Assembly: GCA_023614405.1 (NCBI GenBank) | Contig: CM042685.1 | Span: forward strand, 83,008,684-83,072,683 | Source of the DNA: Avena insularis | Taxonomy: Eukaryota > Streptophyta > Magnoliopsida > Poales > Poaceae | Reading direction: 5' to 3' | DNA length: 64,000 nt | Shown here: positions 34,561-45,799 of the stretch, in pieces | How positions within the stretch are numbered: position 1 is the stretch's first letter | How the letters are laid out: the number at the start of each line of letters is the position of its first letter | Made by a program: the position numbers and the translations under genes | Notes under the pieces: generated by a model | Database searches by the model: none | What the model was told of the DNA's origin: nothing | Seen by the model: the letters and a program-made list of their open reading frames with translations, nothing else

Positions 34561-35492
34561 TGAGTCTTGCTGAGTTTTATGCCATGAGACATGGGCAAGA
34601 ACCCCTTCTTAGCCTCTTCCATGATGAACCGTTTCAACACTTTGTCAATGTATGTACTATGGCTTAATCCAATTAGCCTCCTTGATCTATATCTATAGAT
34701 CTTGATGCCCAGAATATATGCGGCTTCTCCTAAGTCCTTCACCGAAAAACTATTTTTCAACGAGGTCTTAACAGACTCGAGCATAGGAATGTCATTTCCA
34801 ATCAGCAATATGTCATCTACATATAAGATTAGAAATACCAGCGCTCTCCCACTTTCCTTATTGTAAACACAAGGTTCTTTTTCGTTTTTGATGAAGCCAA
34901 ACTCCTTTACAACTTCATCAAATCGAATGTTCCAACTCCGAGATGCTTGCTTCAGCCCATAAATGGACTTAAGAAGTTTGCATACCTTTCCAGCATTGTT
35001 TGGATCGACAAAACCTTCGGGCTGCATCATATACACGTCCCCAGTTAGGATTCCATTTAGCAAAGCCGTCTTGACATCCATGTGCCATATTTCATAGTCG
35101 AAATGTCCAGCAATGGCTAGAATGATCCGTATAGATTTAAGCATCGCTACGGGCGAGAAAGTCTCATCGTAGTCAACTCCTTGAACTTGTTGAAAACCTT
35201 TTGCAACAAGTCGAGCTTTATGGATGTGAACATTTCCATTCATATCAATCTTCTTCTTATATATCCATTTGCACTCGATGGCTTTAAAACCATCAGGCAG
35301 GCCAACCAAGTTCCAAACTTGATTTTCTCCTATGGACTCTATCTCGGACCTCATGGCGATCAGCCATTTCTCAGAGTTTGGGTCCACCATCGCTTCTGCA
35401 TAGGTCGCAGGCTCATCATTGTCTAACAATAATAAAACCCGCGTTTCGCGGAGCCTCGCTGACCTTTGTGGTTGTGGTGCTTCTATTGCCAC
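34527..35492 (-). pseudogene. Reverse transcriptase of COP-1
   Basis: 321 residues open. ATYAEAMVDPNSEKWLIAM opens it. KARLVAKGFQQVQGVDYDETFSPVA, QMDVKTALLNG-like block (HMDVKTALLNGIL), SIYGLKQASRSWNIRFD and the catalytic YVDD (34812-34823, YVDDILLIGN) are all present. It is the longest unbroken pol domain in COP-1. It ends in a frameshift before RNase H. Confidence 0.9.
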
Positions 35493-35555
35493 GGATTCCT
35501 CTACTTGTTCCTCTACAATAGCATCACTCGTAGAACCATCCCCGACTGGCTCATC

Positions 35556-36440
35556 TTAAACTTCTTCAAGTTGCACCGACCTTCCACTTGTTCCCTTTGT
35601 GAGAAATTCTTTCTCTAGGAAAACACCACTACGAGCGACAAACACTTTGCCCTCTTCTCGGTTGTAGAAGCAATACCCTAAGGTTTCCCTCAGATATCCC
35701 ACAAAAATGCACTTATCCGATTTGGGTGTTAGCTTGTCCGTGAAAGTAAACGACAAATGCATCACAACCCCAAATCCTTAGAAAAGACAAACTGGGATTC
35801 TTTCCAGTCCACATCTCATATGGTGTCTTAAATACGGATTTAGATGGTACCCTATTAAGTGTGAAAGCTGCAGTTTCTAGAGCATAACCCCAAAATGATA
35901 ATGGTAAATCCGACTGGCTCATCATCGATCGAACCATGTCCCACAAATTTGATTGCGCCATTCGGAGACCCCGTTTCTTTGAGACGTTCCAGGCGGCGTG
36001 AGCTGTGGAACAATTCCGCAACTCTTAAGATGACTGCTAAATTCATGACTCAAATATTCACCTCCACGATCAGATTGCAAGGCCTTTATTTTATTTCCAC
36101 GTTGATTCTCTACCTCACTCTGAAACTCCTTGAACCTTTCAAATGTTTCAGACTTATGCTTCATCAAATAGACATAACCATATCTACTGAAATCATCAGT
36201 GGAAGTAATGAAGTAGTGATATCCTCCTCTGGCTGTCATGCTCATTGGTCCACACACATCAGTATGTATGAGTTCCAACAAGTCTGTCGCTCTCTCGGGT
36301 AAACCTGAAAAAGGCGATTTGGTCATCTTTCTAAGTAAACAAGCCTGACATGTCTCATATGATTCGAAATCAAACGAAGTTAGAAGACCATCACCATGGA
36401 GCTTCTTCATGCGCTTTTCACTTATATGCCCAAACGACAA
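35556..36440 (-). pseudogene. Integrase of COP-1, frameshifted
   Basis: GAG-pre-integrase GHISEKRMKKLHGDG with CQACLLRKMTKSPF. Core triad D-D-E: LIHTDVCGPM, LQSDRGGEYLS and RNGVSEWRN (35922-36440). The frame then shifts to 35713-36021 (WDMVRSMMSQSDLP, LNRVPSKSVFKTPYEMW) and again to 35556-35765 (KCIFVGYLRETLGYCFYNR). All three catalytic residues remain. Confidence 0.88.
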
Positions 36441-36952
36441 TGCAATAAATAGGTAGGACTCAAATCATTAGGCCAAAGCCTTTTAGCACTAACATTGTAA
36501 ACAGATGCATCATCAAGATTTAAAATAAATAACCCATTCACAATGGGAGCATCAAACATAAACATATCATTCTTAGAGATTACACAACCATTGTTTGCAC
36601 TCGTGAATGAATAACCATCCTTCATCAAACATGAAGGTGATAAAATGTTTCGACCCATACTAGGAATGTAATAACAATTATTCAACTCCATAATAAATCC
36701 TGACGGAAGGTGAAGTTGCATGACACCGACGAACAATGCAGCAACCCTTGCTTTATTTCCGACGCGAAAATCCACTTCGCCTTTCTGCACTTCTCTAGTC
36801 CTTATTAGCCCCTGCATCGAATTGCAAATATGAGCAACCAACCCGGTATCAAATACCCAAGAGTTAACATAGGAATCAGCGAGAAGAATGTCCACAACAT
36901 TTACAACAAGCGTACCTGAGTAGGAAGTACTCTTACTTCCACTCTTCTTCAA
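36422..36952 (-). pseudogene. Aspartic protease of COP-1
   Basis: SWVFDTGLVAHICNSMQ carries the catalytic Asp-Thr-Gly. NNCYYIPSMGRNILSPSCLM is the usual downstream Copia signature. It ends in the GAG-pre-integrase region (LLHCRLGI), where the frame shifts to the integrase ORF. Confidence 0.87.
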
Positions 36953-37000
36953 AGAAGCCTGGTACTTCCTGCAGTTTCTCTTCCAGTGGCCATGTTCAAT

Positions 37001-37768
37001 TCAAAAGAAGCACTCAGTGTCTTCTATAGGTCCAGCCTTTTGCTTGGGTGCAGGCTTAGGGATCGTATCTTTTGCCTTGACCTTCTTCTTCCATGAAGTA
37101 CCCTTTTTCTTGAAGCTAGGCTTGTTCTGCACAGCCATCACATGGCTATGCCCTGCACACTTCTTCATGTCACTTTCTGCTGTTTTTAGCATCCCACATA
37201 ACTCATTAAGTCCCTTCTCCACCCCATGCATATGGTAGTTCGAAATGAACTGCCCATAGCTGGATGGAAGAGACGCCAAAATAAAGTCAGTAGCCAACTC
37301 TTGGCCTAGTGGAAAACCAAGATTTTCCAAAGTCTGACTGTAACCAACCATTTTGATCACATGGGGGCCTACAGCTGCTCCCTCTGCTAGCTAGCATTCG
37401 ACAAAGGACTTGGTAACATTGTACCTCTCAGTCCTTGCCTGATCTTGGAACATGTCCTTAAGCGCAACGATCATATCGTACGCATCCTGATCCTCAAACT
37501 TCTTTTGAAGTTCAGGTTTCATGCATGCAAGCATAAGACAACTAACCTCAAGAGAATCATCACATGCTCTCTTGTAGGCGTTCTTTAGGGCAGCAGATGC
37601 ATTATCAGCTGGTTCATCGGGGATTGGGGTATCCAGAACCGTTTCCTTTTTATTAGACCTGAGCACAATTCTCAGGTTACGAACCCAGTCCGTATAGTTT
37701 GTTCCATTTAGTTTATCTTTGTCAAGAATCGAACGCAAAGAAAAAGGTGATGCAGTGTTTGGTGCCAT
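37001..37768 (-). pseudogene. gag: gag of COP-1
   Basis: Start at ATG 37766-37768 (MAPNTASPFSLRSILDKDKL). The Copia gag core NGTNYTDWVRNLRIVLRS...KKFEDQDAYDMIVALKDMF follows. A TAG at 37388-37390 interrupts it once in the same frame. The C-terminal part (37001-37360) has LASLPSSYGQFISNYHM and a lysine-rich segment, then the zinc knuckle, whose second Cys codon is now a TGA (37001-37003); HGHWKRNC continues beyond it. Nucleocapsid and capsid functions when intact. Confidence 0.88.
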
Positions 37769-39055
37769 CGATCTACAACAGAAAACATGCAAAATACTAA
37801 GCCATGTAACCATGAAAGAGTAAACCAAATTAAACAATTTAATAGCATATACTCCCACTTAAATCAATATCGCTCTATTGATACTAAGTGATTCAATATC
37901 CACAATTAACAAGTCGACTAGTGAGCTTTAGCATCACTGCTAGAAGACAAGGTAAATCGGTAAGCAACACTTGCTAATCATATCACATATGAATCTTGTT
38001 GTTGGGTGACATCTCTATGTCAAAACTAGGCGCCCAATCTTTATGCCCCAAGGTCCTTATGCGTGTTGGTATCCGATACAAACCCATCCAGCCAAGGAAA
38101 ACCGCGGCAACCTAATTTCATAGGCCCACCAACGATTGTACAGGGCATAGGATGGTGCAAGGTTTGGTTGGGAGGGCATGGTTTAACTTAAAATTTATGA
38201 GGGATCGTTCTACTTCTATCATCTAAGCATGCATAGTAGTAAAACACATAAGAATAGCATTCACATAAATGTGACACGGTATGGCCCATTTTCTAATGGT
38301 GATCTCCATCGCCATAGAACCTGTCCACCATGATGATCTCCATCTTCATGTTCCATGTGAGCCATCCTCCAAGTGATGAGTCCTCCAAGAACTAATACAA
38401 GCTATTAAACCTAATAACTAGTAATCAAAATTACATAGAATTGGGATCATCACAAGTTGGCACGCAGGCCATTACATTAATTGACAACACATATGGCTCC
38501 AGCCGTGTTGCCCTACTCACGACACGCAGGTCATGATAAAATTCATACATGCATCACATACATATATGGGCCATACTGATCACATACATCCTGCAAAAAC
38601 AAGTTATGCATAGAATCACATTCTACCGGATCATGTGACCTCGCAGCACCTAGTTACCTAAACGAGATACAAAATGTGCTACGACTAGGGGGGGGGGGGT
38701 CTAGGGGGTCTCCCCCTGCTGGGTTTTGATCGGCAAATCAAATTTACCATAAACCGACTATTGTTCCGATTCAATCAAACTCCTTTGATCATGGTACATC
38801 GATTTTAGATCTAGGTTCCAATTCAATCAATCATATTGATCTTCGCGTGATTCAACAGGATTTATGTGTCACCGTCTACCCTAATGGCGTAAACCGACCG
38901 GTAGGGGTAAGTCGTTCGACTACCTCAGAATCACGATCACAGAAAGCAAGATCATAGATTAATCCTGAACCACCGCAATACAAACGATCACATCATTCGT
39001 ATCAATCTGCATATCACCATATGCAATCATCCTGAACCTATAACTGAACAGCATC
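37769..39055. other. COP-1 leader between PBS and gag
   Basis: About 1.3 kb of untranslated leader, without a credible ORF. It has a homopolymer run of G at about 38689-38698. Long leaders are normal in the BARE/Angela group, where they contain packaging signals. Confidence 0.6.
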
Positions 39056-39068
39056 GGCTCTGATAGCA
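39056..39068 (-). other. Primer-binding site, initiator tRNA-Met type
   Basis: Minus strand TGCTATCAGAGCC, one mismatch to the canonical TGGTATCAGAGC complementary to initiator tRNA-Met, one base from the LTR. Confidence 0.85.
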
Positions 39069-39069
39069 C

Positions 39070-40350
39070 TGAAGGGATACGAGTAGGCTACACTAGCGCA
39101 AATCAAAATTTTCTACTGCGTAAACTGGGATTACTGTTGTCATAGATCACGGGATTACCACTAGACGCATAGTTGCGGAACTTGATGAAGCGCGTCGAGG
39201 CAGTGTAGATGTTCTATGTCTCCTCCTCGTCCTTGTCCCACGAGCAGCTCCCCTTGCACGGCTCGTCCAAGCGCTACAGATGTAGCGCCTCCGAGGTATC
39301 CACACGCAGTGGTGGAAGCGCCGACGCCAGATCGCGTGCAACAGGTACACGAGAGGTGTGGCGGCTGGGTGGAATGGTCTAACCCTGGTCAGCTCGCCCC
39401 ACCCTCTCTTATATAGGCGTCCCTAGTGGGATTCTACATTAGCAGCCCATTAGTAGCCAAAGACTGGTCTAATTCAGATCCAATCCTCATTAGGCTTCCA
39501 TCCCCTTAAGTGTGTGAACCTATAGGTTCATATACGTATAGACATGAAACAAATACACTTATTCTGTCAATAGTTGGTAGCGGCCTCTAGCAAGACGTGC
39601 CAACTCCTAAACGCATACAAAGATCATATCGGACGAACCATCACAAGGTTTAGTACATGTCTTTCCCTTTGCCTCACGATATTTGGTCTAGCTCCAAGCT
39701 GACCTCCCTTTCTCGACACTGTGATTCGGAATCCCTTTACTAGGTTAACTCTTAACCATATGTAGCACGGCCATGCATTTCTGGATCCGTTCACTCGAGG
39801 GGCCCAGAGATATATCTCTCAAGTAGAGATGGGCAAATCCCATCTTGATTGACCATGCCTTGCAGCATGCTTCATGACAAACCCGAAAGCTACCTTTATA
39901 ACTACCCAGTTACGGAGTAGCGTCTGAGAGCCCCAAAGTAGGTTGATCCACATCTCAAGTACATGCGACAATCTCAGTTCTAAGGACAAAACGTACACGA
40001 TGTGTAGAGAGAGCTGCAACTAATTGCCAGTCTCAAGTTGGGTCAGTCCAACCCCATGTTCATAACATGTGTCCACATCATTGGTTTGACATCTCCATGT
40101 CTATGACTTGCGAAACATAGTCATCAACAAATCGATGTGCTAGTCTAATATTCATGTGTGTCCTCACATGAACTCTGACTAGGGAAAGCTATTAGATATC
40201 CATACAAGTAGAGAGTTTCACAAACAATTCACATAATTGTCAATCAATACAAGTTGCCTGATATGGATATTCAAGGAACATTACAATAACTCATGGATAC
40301 ATAAGAAATATAATCATCTCTATGATTGCCTCTAGGGAATATTTCCTTCA
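39070..40350 (-). repeat. 5' LTR of COP-1
   Basis: 1,281 bp, ends TGAAGG...CCTTCA. It contains CTATATAAG on the minus strand (39418-39426). Differs from the other LTR by substitutions and small indels, including about 40 bp (near 39875-39925) absent from the left copy. Confidence 0.93.
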
Positions 40351-40392
40351 AACATGTCTTTATTAATATTACACAAAAGGTGGTATGTTACA

Positions 40393-40556
40393 TCACCCCC
40401 ATGGGAAGGTCCATTCATTGTAAGCAAATCATTGCACAATGATTCATACTATCTGATAGATGCCCATGAGGCGCAAAAGAACAAGGCGGACATGTCAGGT
40501 GATGAAACCAAAAGGCCCTGGAATGTGGCATTGCTTCATCCTTTCTATACCTAGGG
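40393..40556 (+). pseudogene. Integrase C-terminal end of GYP-C
   Basis: After the TCACC duplication the frame gives PWEGPFIVSKSLHNDSYYLID (the GPY/F-like motif) and ends RPWNVALLHPFYT at a TAG (40552-40554). This is the expected continuation of the core broken at 29335, and together they prove the 11-kb block between them is a later insertion. Confidence 0.9.
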
Positions 40557-41197
40557 AAAGCAATGTATGTATCTCTCAAACTCTCATATGTCGGACACTT
40601 TTGTCGGCTATGTTCTAATAATAAAAATGGTATGACTTGAAAAATTGACTCGGGGACTCCCCCTCATGTTTATTGCTTCCTATCCTTATGTTGGCTGGCG
40701 CTGTAGCCTAAACTTATCTCGGAATAGTAATGTATACTCACCTAAGGTAACCTCTTCAACTATGCTATTGTCCGAAAACACGGCTTCATGGCAAGCAAGA
40801 GAAAAAGGCCAAGGACGGGTAAACATGAACATCAGATAAGCAAGGAAAAAAACGTGAGTCGACCCTATGTATAATTATAACTAAACCATTATAGGATATG
40901 TCAGCCTATATGTCGGATGACTCTAGGTCAAGTAGCCTAGTTTCATACCCGCTAACTCAATCCTTATGATTTTGAGACTCTAATGTCGAACGCCAAAAAA
41001 GGTATACAAGAGCCAAAGTCAAGGGATAAGGAAGACAACAAATGAAACTCGAGGACTTGCCCCTAAGTGATTCACATTTTAGCCAAAATATAAGTTTTTG
41101 CCTTCACAAAGGCACACAACCAAAAGAACTGCAGTATTTGTTACATCTTCACCCGGCATACCGGGGATCTCATGAAACTTAAGCGTTTTTATCCAGC
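40557..41197. other. GYP-C spacer between integrase and antisense gene
   Basis: Non-coding, AT-rich. It contains CTCGGGGACT (40649-40658) and the variant CTCGAGGACT (41049). These match, on the opposite strand, the AGTCCCCGAG motif repeated in GYP-B1. No ORF here is convincing. Confidence 0.6.
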
Positions 41198-41350
41198 CTA
41201 AGAGGCAGCTAGACTCAGAGGGGCTTCAATAGCAGGCTTAGAGCTGGGCGCGTCGTCAGGCTCAGCCGAGTCATTTATGTCGGCCGAAGCGGCCACATCT
41301 AACTCGGTTGCTTCACTGTAAGCATCACCTTCTTCAGCAACCTTGGCGGC
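41198..41350 (-). pseudogene. C-terminal exon end of the GYP-C antisense gene
   Basis: The minus frame reads AAKVAEEGDAYSEATELD and ends PLSLAAS at a TAG (41198-41200). It joins, across GYP-D, to the minus frame ending TTEHAA at 53681. The GCGGC target duplication lies at 41346-41350 and 53681-53685. Acidic, alanine-rich tail. Confidence 0.75.
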
Positions 41351-42842
41351 TGATACGTTCAATTTGCATTACCATTCTATATCATAATTTGCCTCTATTC
41401 ATTGATATATGTCTTATTATGAGGTATTACTTATGTCTTTTCCACTGTTTTTGCATGTTGGATGATTCTTGGAGGATGAACTGCCGGAGTATGGATTCTA
41501 ATGGAAAAGGAGGTGTTTTGATGCATTCGTGAAGATCAGAAAAATATGGGAAAATTATATTTTCTCGGAAGACAGAGGAAGCCACAAGGGGAGGCAAATA
41601 AGGGACACAGGGGCCCACACCCCCTAGACGCGGGCCCACCTTGCCCCGCGCCTAGGGAAGGTGTGGCCCACCTGGCCAGCCTCCAACTCCGCCCTCTCGC
41701 ATATATCTTCCTCACGGAACCCTAACCCCAGGGGAGCAACCACAGATAGATTTCCGCTGCCTCTGCGGGGCGGAAAACACCGAGGGAGAAAGATCTCTCC
41801 GGCAGACAGAATTCTACAGGGGAAACTCCTCCCCGGAGAGGGGAGATCATCGCCATCAACACCGTCATCAAGCTAGGCTTCATCGGGATCATCATCATCA
41901 TCATCCACACCATCATCTCCACCAGCACCATCATCACCACTCCATCCTGCTGTAACAATTGTGTTGGATATTGCTTTAGTTCTTAGGGGAAACTTTCCCG
42001 GTGTTAATTACTATTGTAGTTGATGCTTGTGAGTGGAATCATTGGATTATTGTTTATGTTCAGATTGTTATCCATTATCATATCATCTTTGATCTTGATC
42101 CATATGATGTCTCGTGAGTAGTTCGTTTAGTTCTTGAGGACATGGGAGAAGTCATGTTGTTATTAGTGGATTATTGTTGAGTTATTATTCAATGGTTTAG
42201 TATTTAAGTTGTGGTCCTATTCTTCTAGTGGTGTCATGTGAACGTCGACTACATGATACTTCAGAATTTATGGCCCTAGAGGAATGCATTGTGTACTTGG
42301 CTAGTAATTGTGGGGTTGCCGAAGTGACAGAAACCTGAACCCCCGTTAGGACACCTTTGCACAAGGGAGCGTAGGATCTCAAAGTTTAAGGCCATGGTTA
42401 GGTTTATATCTTAATTACTTTCCTATAGTTGCGGATGCTTGTAGGGGCTATAATCACAAGTATGTATTAGTCCAAGTAAGGTTGGTACATTAGCACATGT
42501 TCACCCACATAACACTTACAACACCAAAGAAGAGTACTCAGCTATATGAAGTGAAAGCACTTGACAGAATTCCCATGTGTCCTCTAGAACGCTTGGTCCT
42601 TATAAGGATTTCCACCAGCTTGTCCTTTGCTAATAAAGGATTGGTCCACTTGCTGCGTTTGTTCTTTATTACATGCACTTTGTTTTGCTGCTTTGTCAGA
42701 AAACCCCTAAAAATCTGTTTCCTAAGTATTTGCAGAGTTTCCTGCTACATACCACTAGTCAACACCTTCTGCTCCTCGTTGGGATCAACACTCCTATTTA
42801 TCGAAAGTACTGCGATACACCCCCTATACTTGTGGGTCATCA
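41351..42842 (+). repeat. 5' LTR of GYP-D
   Basis: 1,492 bp, TGATACGTTCAATTTGC to GTGGGTCATCA. A GC-rich block (41600-41700) ends in GCATATATC, a weak TATA candidate. An ATC/ATCATC microsatellite lies at about 41890-41930. Confidence 0.93.
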
Positions 42843-42853
42843 AGACTATTTTG

Positions 42854-42871
42854 TGGCGCCGTTTCCGGGGA
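42854..42871 (+). other. Primer-binding site, tRNA-Asp type
   Basis: TGGCGCCGTTTCCGGGGA: one mismatch to the complement of plant tRNA-Asp (TGGCGCCGTTGCCGGGGA, from knowledge of that tRNA), 11 bases after the LTR. Confidence 0.85.
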
Positions 42872-42959
42872 GTGAAGCGCTATTGAAGAGTGGAACTGGT
42901 AAAGGAAACTTCTACTGTGGGTATTGCTTTTTGTTACTGCTTGTTACTCTGTTTCCAAT

Positions 42960-44432
42960 ATGGATAACGCACTTGGTTTTCTGTTTGGGAAAACTACAAC
43001 CATTGCTGGGGTAGTATATGAACTATCACCCATTGAGATAGATCCTTTTAAGATACCTACAAGTATTGTTGATCGTGTTATGGATAATTATTATTTTGGG
43101 GATGGAACTGTCTATCCTGGTGATCACTTGCTTTTTATCCATGAATTATGCGGGTTGTTCAAGTGTGCAGGTATCACAACTGAACAAGTGAAGAAGAAGT
43201 TACTCTCCATATCCTTGAAAGGGAGAGCTGAAGAATGGTATAAGCTGCTGAAGAATAGACAATCCATGAAATGGGAGGAAATGGCATCTCTATTTTATTT
43301 TAAATTCTCTCCTCCGAGTGAGATTCATTAGGATAAAAATCTGATATATAACTTTTGGCCTCGTGATGGAGAGAGTACATCTCAAGCTTGGGCGAGATTG
43401 CAGTTACTAATGCTTAAATGTCCTATTCATGAACTCCCTAACAATATTATTATCAATAACTTTTATGCTAGGCTTTCTCTTCATGATAAATATTTACTAA
43501 ATGCTTCTTGTGCTGGATCATTCACACGTATGAAGGAAGAAGCTAAATGGGATCTACTAGACCGTATTCAAGATAACACTGAAGCTTGGGAGAATGACAA
43601 AGGAAGAAAATCAGGTATAAACTATGATTATGAATGCATACAATATTTTATGGGAACTGATGACTTCCGTGATATTAGCAATGAGTTTGGTCTTGATTCC
43701 CAAAGTATTGCCAACCGTTTTAAGGCCTTTGCCTCTTACATAGAAATTCCCCAAAAGAAGTGGAACAAGTACCATGCACCTTATAAATATGGTGTTAATC
43801 ATGATCCTGTTAGAAGTGCTGAAGTTTGTACTACTAATCATATTGTGCCTGAACCTTATGTTGAGAAAATGCCTTTCCCAGCTAAGGTGAAGGAGTATTC
43901 TATGATGATTAGTGCAAATAACAAAGGTACTAAGAGAACTATGGAGCCTGATGAGCAATTGAATGTTGAACCTGTGGTAGCTATTGTGAAAGACCCTGTC
44001 ACTAGAAATATAGAGGATGAGCACATTGTCTTGTGTGAAGACGCTTCTAATATTATCTCTCATCCTAGTAAAGCTAGAAAAGCTAGTGTTCGTGTGCTAT
44101 CTGTTAAAATTGGTGATCATTGCTATTATTGTTTATGTGATATTGGTGCTAGTTCTAGTGTTATTCCTTATGAGCATTACTGGGAAATTATGCATGAAAT
44201 TGGTCCTTGTGAGCTTGAGGACATTGATGTAGTTATTGACCTTGCTAATAAGGAAACCATATGCCCTATTGGTATTGTAAGAGATGTGGAGATCCTTTGT
44301 GGTAAGATTAAGTATCTTACTAATTTTGTAGTGCTTAATTCCGCATCTAGCAAAACTTGTCCTATCATTATTGGTAGACCTTTCTTGAAACTTGTGGAGC
44401 TATTATACATTATAAGAAGTAGAAAGTTTTAA
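42960..44432 (+). pseudogene. gag: gag-protease polyprotein of GYP-D
   Basis: Start at ATG 42960-42962 (MDNALGFLFGKTTTIAG). Gag core DHLLFIHELCGLFKCAGI, LSISLKGRAEEWYKLL, then a single in-frame TAG (43329-43331), and the same frame continues with WARLQLLMLKCPIHELP, INNFYARLSLHDKYLL and CAGSFTRMKEEAKWDLL. The C-terminal third is a retroviral-type protease: VLSVKIGDHCYYCLCDIGASSSVIP (catalytic Asp with Ile-Gly-Ala) and CPIIIGRPFLKL. Apart from the one TAG, it is remarkably intact for 491 codons. A frameshift near 44432 leads into the tail. Confidence 0.87.
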
Positions 44433-44905
44433 CTAAGTTTGATGGAGATTCTTATGAGTTTAACTTTTCGAAATTTGCTAAAACTCCTTGTGAAAATAGC
44501 TTGCCTAATGAAGATTTCAGGATGGAACAACTTGCTTCTATTGATCCGGTGTATGACCTTGGACCTCGTTTTGGTGACTATAAGTATGCTTATTCAGATG
44601 ATAGAGTTGTTTCTAGTGACAGTTATATTGTCAACTTTATTCAAAGTGCTACTGAAAGTTATTATGAGAGAGGTAAACATGGTTTTATGCATCTCAATAA
44701 TGTTAAGTTTCCCCGTTTTATGTTGAAAGCTTTGAAGTTGCATTTGTTTTGTCTTCCTATACTTGTGGATTTTTGTTTCAATAATTCGTTTTCTCATGAT
44801 ACCCCCATGCATAGGAAGTGGGTTAGACTCAAATGTGTTGGTTATTTGCTTCTTGTTGCTCTCTTTCACTTCAAATATATATATCTCCTATGTGAGCATC
44901 CTTGA
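44433..44905 (+). pseudogene. C-terminal tail of GYP-D polyprotein with hydrophobic end
   Basis: The frame continues (after a shift) with KFDGDSYEFNFSKFAKTP, then PNEDFRMEQLASIDPVYDLG, and ends WVRLKCVGYLLLVALFHFKYIYLL before the stop at 44903-44905. The last ~20 residues are hydrophobic and could span a membrane. In full-length Gypsy elements RT would follow the protease. Here the ORF closes instead. I do not recognise the family of this tail. Confidence 0.6.
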
Positions 44906-45790
44906 AAGTTTCAATCCTAACTTAAAGGCATTAAAGAAAAGTACTTGTTGGGAGATAACCCAAGAGTTTTTTCGAGTCTTGGAAGTTATTACTTCAGTAA
45001 TAACCGCTCCTTATCCTTTTTGTTTTAGTTTTTTGTGTCAAGTTCAAATACTTTTGTGAAGTAGAGGAGTTGTGAAAAATGGTTGTCCTGGGCCAGATTT
45101 TTTGTGCTGCACCATAAAATTTGTGAGGGAGCTCAGTATGTCGGATCGAGTTGTATGTTTCTGAGCTTGTTCTCCAAGTTGTTACCCAACTTTCATTAGT
45201 TCTGCACTTTTTGATTTTGAGCAACAGAAGGTTTTCGAAAAAATCAATTTTTACTTGCTGTTCTATTTTGACAGATTTCTGTTATCATTTGCATTTGCCT
45301 CTTATACTTGTTTTGATGGATTTAAGTTGAAGTGTGCACCTAAAGGTTAAATTGTTTTTGCTTACACTAATGTTGCCATTGAAGTTTGTGTATTGCCTTG
45401 TGAGGAAAGGAAATTCCAGGAGAAGGAGAAAAGGAGTCTGCAGAGTTCGTCTTTGAATAGGTAAAAGTAGTGAAAACAGAAGGTTCGTGAAACCCCAATA
45501 TTTTTATATTTTTGATGTTTCTAATACATAAGGGAAGTTACGAGACGGAATAGAGGAGGAAACGGAGGCCTAGGTTGCCAAACCCACCCCAGGCGCGGGC
45601 CCACCTTGCCCCGCGCCTAGAGGGGGTGTGCCTCCCCCGAGCTCCGACTCAGCCTCGTTTTCGTATCAAAATCTTCCTTATGCTTTGAAACTTTGTAATA
45701 TATAATCCCCCTGATCCCCTGAGGTTCGTGCATCGTGTTCTCGTTGTGTTTTCATTTCGATCTGTTTCTATCTGGAAAACTTCTCAAGTT
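44906..45790. other. GYP-D inter-ORF region with LTR-like GC-rich block
   Basis: Non-coding, about 885 bp. At 45594-45620 a 27-base stretch is identical to the 5' LTR at 41629-41655, and similarity extends to about 45685 (CTCCGACTC, ATCTTCCT). This block lies about 200 bp upstream of the next ORF, where a promoter would be useful. The rest is AT-rich, without ORFs worth reporting. Confidence 0.7.
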
Positions 45791-45799
45791 TAGAGCACC

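Larger units (their letters stand above)
32566..40350 (-). mobile_element. COP-1: Copia retrotransposon (BARE/Angela-like)
   Basis: 7,785 bp, TSD AACAT at 32561-32565 and 40351-40355. Both LTRs are present (32566-33820 and 39070-40350), with PBS and polypurine tract next to the correct LTRs for a minus-strand element. Domain order gag-PR-IN-RT-RH is the Copia order. Element-sense LTR start TGAAGGAAATAT(T/G)CCCTAGAGGC resembles the BARE/WIS/Angela start. Several frameshifts and stops, so it is not autonomous now, but the termini are well preserved. It is the innermost insertion of the MULE > GYP-C > S1 > COP-1 stack. Confidence 0.95.
29336..40392 (-). mobile_element. S1: long solo-type LTR inserted in GYP-C integrase
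   Basis: Ends TGTCACAACCC...GTGGTATGTTACA with TSD TCACC (29331-29335, 40393-40397). Without the nested Copia (32566-40350 plus one TSD copy) it is about 3.26 kb. No PBS, gag or pol and no second direct terminal repeat are seen, so it is best read as a solo LTR. TGT(A/C)ACAnCCC ends and great length are usual for chromoviral (Tekay/Del-like) grass LTRs, an inference. It shares words with S2 (GTGGACACGACTTCTCGAAAAG versus a close variant; AGGGGTGCAC). On the minus strand CTCTATAAGG (about 32264) may be its TATA. Strand assigned on that basis. Confidence 0.75.
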
